From Chara braunii (taxonomy: Eukaryota; Streptophyta; Charophyceae; Charales; Characeae): a DNA stretch of 31,553 nucleotides. The notes below the pieces were generated by a model, which had not been told where the DNA came from, ran no database searches, and worked only from the letters and a program-made list of their open reading frames with translations. Below are positions 26,885 through 31,553 of the stretch, piece by piece; within the stretch, counting starts at the first letter, position 1; the number at the start of each line of letters is the position of its first letter. The stretch spans positions 726,096-757,648 of the forward strand of contig BFEA01000626.1 in NCBI GenBank assembly GCA_003427395.1, written 5' to 3'. The position numbers were made by a program, and so were the translations under genes.

Positions 26885-26902
26885 TGGTATCGAAGCTGGT
26901 TC
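26885..26902 (+). other. Primer-binding site of Element 4, initiator tRNA-Met-like
   Basis: TGGTATCGAAGC follows the LTR end by three bases. The usual plant initiator-Met PBS begins TGGTATCAGAGC, so 10 of 12 positions agree. This supports + orientation. The two adjacent mismatches (GA for AG) may be decay or a different tRNA. Confidence 0.6.
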
Positions 26903-28161
26903 ATATTGCGCTTCATTGGTTCTTCGCAATAGCCATTGGTGCTTCGCATGAGGTGTGGGGCAGTGATACGGCATTGGCGTTGAACATTAGGCGGCCCACG
27001 GTTGAGTGGGCGCGCCGGGGAGCTATGTGGTGACATACGGGATGTATGCTCGATGATGAGAACTCGCTGATGTGACATATTAAGCTGAGGTGGAACTACA
27101 TTCTGCTGTTGGTTGTGTCGAAGCAAAGACCGGTCATCATAATTGCACATCAGGTTACCGGTGAGATATTTGTGGTTGGGGGCAGCATTATAAGGTACGT
27201 TGCTCTCTTCCTTATCTACCCTCTTCATCTCTTCTTACCGTGAGGAAGTGAGTTCTGTCTTGAGAGTCCTCTCGATGTGAGGTGTCACGAGCGCTCAACC
27301 TTGAGAGTCGACATTCTTCCTGGGCAGCAAGCTGGTGGGAGACGGGCGAAGCCTCTGAAGGGCCTTGGACGAAGCACTTGGGTCACGGTCACCATGCCAA
27401 CCCGCTGGGACTAGTACACGCATGCTTGGGCCGCAAGTCCTTGTTCTGCTGCTTGCGCAAATAGGGGTCAACTCGGGCATGGCCGCCTCTATGAGACGCT
27501 CACCAGACCGTCTATAAACATTTCTGGTTGGGGACTCGGATTGAATCTGGCTGTGATCGTCATCCTAACTGCGACGTTAAATAATTCTTGAAGAGATGGG
27601 GGCGCTCTTAATAATCCTCCTGATCAGCCAGATCAACCGGGTGTAAGGCTCGTCGGCGTACGAGGATAAATAAGAGTGTTGTGGCTGCCTTGCTCGACGA
27701 TGACTTGAGGCACAGGGGTGGGACCGGATTGCACAACTTTAGACACGCTGCTCAACCAGACACTCAGGGACGTTGACACAAAGTGACTACTCAAGAGGGA
27801 TACAGGGGGAGGGGGGATTCCGGTAACTATTCGCAGTGGCAATCAACAGACAATCTGCCATCAAGCATACATCTCCAACAAGAGATGTTATTTTCTGTTT
27901 TGATTATCTAGTTGTTACGGACTTCCTGACAACTGACAGACAGCTACAGATAGACTAGACCTTTGCTGTATTGCAATCTGTTCCAGGGTAATCTAAAAAT
28001 AGATGTAATATATCCTGTAGGACCAGACATTAGTTGTAATTATATCACCTAACTGTTTTGTCCCATCCGACCGAAAGTAATTGTGTTTCATAATCGGTTG
28101 TGTGTCAAGCTAAGGTAGGATTCAGTGTGGATTCTAGTTTAGATCACACACACTGTAGCTC
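26903..28161 (+). other. Leader of Element 4, no gene seen
   Basis: About 1.26 kb between PBS and gag. ORFs on either strand are short and low in complexity. The last 300 bases are A/T-rich. No repeat or conserved motif was found. Confidence 0.5.
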
Positions 28162-30068
28162 ATGAGTGATGCAAGCACAAGTGAGGAGGAGTCACTAGTG
28201 GACGACCCGTAGGACTACTCGCGGAATTGCCCGTAGTCGACCCTTGACATTCTTGGAGTTAGGTCCAGGAGACGAGAGAAGATTGAGGAGAGAGGCTAGA
28301 GAAAGGGCAGCGGCAAGGAGAGCGAGGGCAGCTGAGGAGAGTGCTAGAGCTAGAATTACAACTAGCATCAGTACAGCCATGGCTACCTCATCTATGACGC
28401 AACCCTCGACACAGCCCACTTCGTCAGGAGTCAGTCAGAGTGGTGCTCAGGCGGTCACTAGTCAGATTGGTCATGTGCGAGTCAGCCAATCTCCTATCAC
28501 GCCGGAGGACTTGGAAATCCGGCAAGGAGAAGAACTTTAGGATGAGCTACAGCGACAGATGGACGAAGTAGTAGAAAGGAGCAACGAAAAGCTAGACTAG
28601 AGAGTAGATTGCAGGAGTTAGGCAGACTGGAAAGACTAGATCAGGCAACATTAGACCCTGCTGTTTGTGTGCTGCGAGGCGCCTTACTTTCAGTGGCGGA
28701 AGCGCAAAGCGTTCAACAGGAATTGTTGGTTGATTTGGTAGCAGGCCAGAAACAAATTCTGGCTGAACTTAGGGGCATTCGCCCGACGGCGAGGCCGCCA
28801 GAGTTTGCTGTAGTTCCCCCTGTAGGTGCGGGTCCATCATCGATGCCGCAATGCATAGGGCAAACTTTCTCTCCCATGTTTGGCGTGCCCTCCCCGGGTG
28901 GTTTAGGTGCAACTAGTGGTCCGGTTCATTCAGTCTCAGCCGTACCGTCTACAACAGTGGTCACTACAGTCCCATTGTCCAGCCAGGCCCAGGTTAGTTT
29001 GCAACAGCCTGTTTCAGTGGCTATGCAGCCGCTGCATCAAGCACCTGGGCCCATGCAGCGGATGCAGTGGATGCCCAAGATACCTCTAATGAGTCCCAAG
29101 CCTTTCTCTGGAGACAAGAAGAGGGAGGAAGACTTGGACACCTGGGTGAGGACTGTGCCTACTTATGTGAGGCACAAACTCACAAGGCCAGAAGAGGAAG
29201 TGGTAGTGGCTGCCTACTTTTTAGAAGGATCAGCAGCCCGCTGGTTGAATGGCTTGGTGCAGCAACAAGGCTACGGTCAGGATTTCGATGCCTGGGCTCA
29301 GTCTCAGACATTGGAACAGTTCGTACGGTCCGTCTACAACAGGTGGAATGACCCGCAAGGGGCTCAAAAGGCCACCGATGCTATCAACAACCTTTGTTCC
29401 CGTAGGTTCAAGGATGTTAGAGAGCTTACAGACACCGTAGAACGCCTTCTCGTGGCACCTGGTGTGCGTTTTGACCCGCAGGTTCTCCTAACGGATTACC
29501 TAAGGTGCCTACCTACAGAGGTAAGGACCAAGCTGGTTGATGAGGCCTATATCGACCAGCACACTTTTGCTTCTTTTAGTAAGAAAGCACTGGACATAGA
29601 GGCAAAGCTAGGATCTGCGCATAAGGCATCCAATGATGGTAGGAAGAGACTGCCCCAAGATTGGAAGAAAAAGGGTCAGTTAATGTTCGTTCACCACGAT
29701 GGTCAAACGACGGAGATTGACGACTACTCAGATCTTGGGGAGTTCACAGAGCACGATGGGGGTGGTGAGTCGTGACACCCATCAAAGAAAAGGCTAGGGG
29801 GACCGGGAAGAAGAAGGTAGTACGGTCCACGGGTCAGGGTGACCAAGGAACACCCGCATGGGTGAAGATTGGTTTAGAATACGAGGTGTGGCGTGACCGC
29901 GTTGCTAGGGGTACATGCATGAACTGTGGCAACTTTGGCCACACGTCCAGGACTCGCCGCGACAAGAAAGTCACAACGAAGGTAGCCTCACCAACGGTGG
30001 TGGGCTTACCTTCGAACCCTGGGAGTGCTTCTGCGAGCAGCTCACAGGGAAACACCTCGGGCCAGTAG
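28162..30068 (+). pseudogene. gag: gag of Element 4, with stops, frameshifts and a damaged zinc knuckle
   Basis: A first ATG (28162) gives an acidic start (SDASTSEEE), with an in-frame TAG soon after. The next frame (28244-28540) is Arg/Ala-rich and then Ser/Thr/Gln-rich. The main frame (28609-29775) has a helical region (about 28609-28790), a Pro/Gln/Val linker, and the capsid part from SPKPFSGDKK through LDTWVRTVPTYV, AYFLEGSAARWLNGL, RWNDPQGAQ to YLRCLPTEVRTKL. A frameshift at about 29772 leads to the nucleocapsid. The knuckle reads CMNCGNFGHTSRTR, where the fourth ligand is Arg (29955-29957) instead of Cys, so zinc binding is lost. Confidence 0.85.
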
Positions 30069-30706
30069 GAGTGTTAGCCGCTCTTACTCGCGCTGAAGTG
30101 GTAACGTTGCCTTCCCCACTTCAGGCGTTGCCCAAGGCTAGTGACCCACGTATCGCCCCGCAGACACATACAGACCCATCGACGCACTGTTCGAAAGATG
30201 TGTCTGAGGCCCTAGAAGAGTTAGAGACTGAGTAGTCAGGGAAGGACCCCAGGGACTCTTGGGCGATGATGAGTGGAGGTCCAAAGGGTGAACATTTCGT
30301 GGTAGAAGTAGATGTAGGTGGCCGCAAGATTGGCGCCTTCGCATACATACGCTCTACACGAAATTTCATCAGTCGTGCTTGTGTGGATAGACTGCGCTTA
30401 GGGGACCAAGTGCAGCGGCTTAGCAGAACTGTAGCTTCTACGCTAGCCAACAAGCACAAAATGGTAGTAAAAGACTATGTCAAGGACGTAGCCTGTTCCT
30501 TCTCCTACGGAGGAGGGGAAGTGATCCACAAGATCTCCTTCCTGGTTAGCGACGAACTTCCTTTTGATATGCTCCTAGGTATGTACTACCTCGAGGCCGC
30601 GAAACCACAGTTGGACTGGGATAGAAAGGTATTGATTCACAAGTTGCCCAACGGTAGATCTGTTAGATTGCAAAAGTTCAAAGCTAGCAGTTTAATAGAA
30701 AACTAG
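30069..30706 (+). pseudogene. pro: Protease of Element 4, active site destroyed
   Basis: The frame is open across the linker, broken once by TAG at 30233-30235, and then carries the protease. Landmarks include FVVEVDVGGRKIGAF, RNFISRACVDRL, VASTLANKHKMVVKDYVKDV and LPFDMLLGMYYLEAAKPQLD. Where Asp-Ser-Gly-Ala is expected (as in the Element 3 copy) the residues are Tyr-Ile-Arg-Ser (30344-30355), so the catalytic aspartate is gone. The rest of the fold is well kept, which makes the local loss stand out. The ORF ends at TAG (30704-30706), and RT follows in another frame. Confidence 0.85.
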
Positions 30707-30783
30707 GAGTGCATGTGTGCATCATCTTTCTATAACGATTATAAACAGAATCGCGAGGAAGGCATGTATCTAAAGCGGAGGTC

Positions 30784-31553
30784 GTAAAATCACCCCCAGA
30801 GATAGAAAAAGTCGTCGCTCAATATTCAGACCTTTTTTAGGAGCCCACAGACGTGGTGGAAAGGGAGGTGGTCCATGCAATAGAGGTTGTCCCAGGTAGT
30901 AAGGTGCCTAGAGGACGAATCTATAGGATGTCTCCTGCGGAGTTAGATGAGCTTCGCCGCCAGCGTAAAGAGCTCACAGAGAAGGGATGGCTACGGCCTA
31001 GTACCTCCCCTTAAGGTGCGCCAGTCTTATTTGTTCCTAAGAAGGGAGGTCCATTAAGGATGTGCATTGACTATAGGGGCCTCAATGCCATCACCGTAAA
31101 GAACGCGGAGCCCCTACCCCGCATTGACGACCTCTTGGATAGAGTGCAGGGATGTCGGTACTTCACAAAGATAGATCTGAAGTCCGGATACCATCAAATT
31201 GCCGTTAGGCCTGAGGACCAACACAAAACCGCATTTCAGACCAGGTACGGTCTGTACGAGTTTATGGTGATGCCTTTTGGCATATGCAATGCGCCTGGTA
31301 TGTTCCAGCACGCGATGAATAGGATCTTTCATGACTACTTGGACAAGTTTATCGTCGTGTACCTCGACGATATTCTCATCTTCAGTAGGACTGTAGAGGA
31401 GCACACTGAGCACTTGAAAATAGTGCTAGGTCTCCTAAGACAGCACCAGTACAAGGTAAACTCGGATAAATGCGAGTTTGGTCGCACCAAGATCTTGTAC
31501 TTGGGTCATGAAATTTCAGCAGATGGATTGAGGCCGGAAGATGCGAAAGTGGC
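30784..31553 (+). pseudogene. Reverse transcriptase of Element 4, two stops, cut by the window end
   Basis: A single frame runs from the pre-RT linker (PEIEKVVAQYSDLF) to the last base, broken by TAG at 30838-30840 and TAA at 31012-31014. The second stands where related elements have an aromatic residue in SPYGAPV. RT motifs are strong: FVPKKGGPLRMCIDYRGLN, YFTKIDLKSGYHQI, FMVMPFGICNAPGMFQ, and the catalytic VVYLDDILIFS (YLDD at 31360-31371), then CEFGRTKILYLGHEIS. This is a conventional YxDD box, unlike the FLDD of Element 1. RNase H and integrase should follow outside the window. Confidence 0.92.

Larger units (their letters stand above)
25904..31553 (+). mobile_element. Element 4: Ty3/gypsy LTR retrotransposon, truncated by the window end
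   Basis: Contains 5' LTR (25904-26881), an initiator-Met-like PBS (26885), a leader of about 1.27 kb, gag, a damaged protease and RT reaching the last base. It lies inside the gag of Element 3 in the opposite orientation. The 5 bases before the LTR are ATCAG (25899-25903), which should recur after the 3' LTR outside the window. Several stops and a destroyed protease active site show an inactive copy. Confidence 0.85.

Noticed and set aside
1-31553. CRISPR array, bacterial operon or prophage
   Set aside because: No repeat-spacer pattern, no bacterial genes, and all recognisable proteins are from LTR retrotransposons. The tight ORF packing at 3880-9724 looks operon-like but lies between an LTR/PBS and gag.

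Overview
The window is eukaryotic repeat DNA of a plant-lineage genome. The evidence is Ty3/gypsy-type LTR retrotransposons, a primer-binding site matching plant tRNA-Asp, long simple-sequence tracts and no host gene that I can recognise. The gag and pol proteins remind me of elements from charophyte green algae such as Chara, but this is an impression from memory, not a search result.

Layout. (1) 1-729: purine microsatellite and a featureless flank. (2) 730-18234: Element 1, an LTR retrotransposon of about 17.5 kb on the + strand. It has LTRs of about 2.3 kb (730-3029 and 15942-18234), a tRNA-Asp-type PBS (3031-3048), gag, protease, RT, RNase H and integrase in Ty3/gypsy order (9734-15575), and a G-rich polypurine tract (15921-15937). 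Between PBS and gag lie about 5.8 kb of extra sense ORFs (3880-9724), here called a to i plus e2. They are packed end to end. Three of them (d, e, f) are tandem paralogues of an unknown family. A solo LTR of another element (5075-6180, antisense) interrupts ORF b. (3) 18235 to about 22200: pyrimidine-rich DNA without genes, with two diverged copies of a unit spaced 1.4 kb apart, a tandem repeat of about 150 bp, and many perfect short-loop inverted repeats. (4) About 22200-25903: Element 3 on the - strand, a decayed chromovirus-like Ty3/gypsy element that lacks RT, RNase H and most of integrase. (5) 25904-31553: Element 4 on the + strand, a Ty3/gypsy element inserted into the gag of Element 3. 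Its 5' LTR is of the same family as the solo LTR inside Element 1. It runs off the window within RT.

All three pol-bearing elements are dead copies, with in-frame stops, frameshifts and lost catalytic residues. The reconstruction of Element 1 is nevertheless consistent: at nearly every junction the next start lies within about 20 nt of the previous stop, and several overlap as RTGA. The most unusual content of the window is therefore this pre-gag ORF module with a polycistron-like layout. The nearest analogue I know is the extra ORF upstream of gag in Ogre/Tat elements, but those carry one extra ORF, not about ten.

All alignments were made by eye. LTR identity (about 92-95%), paralogy and boundaries should be read with that in mind.
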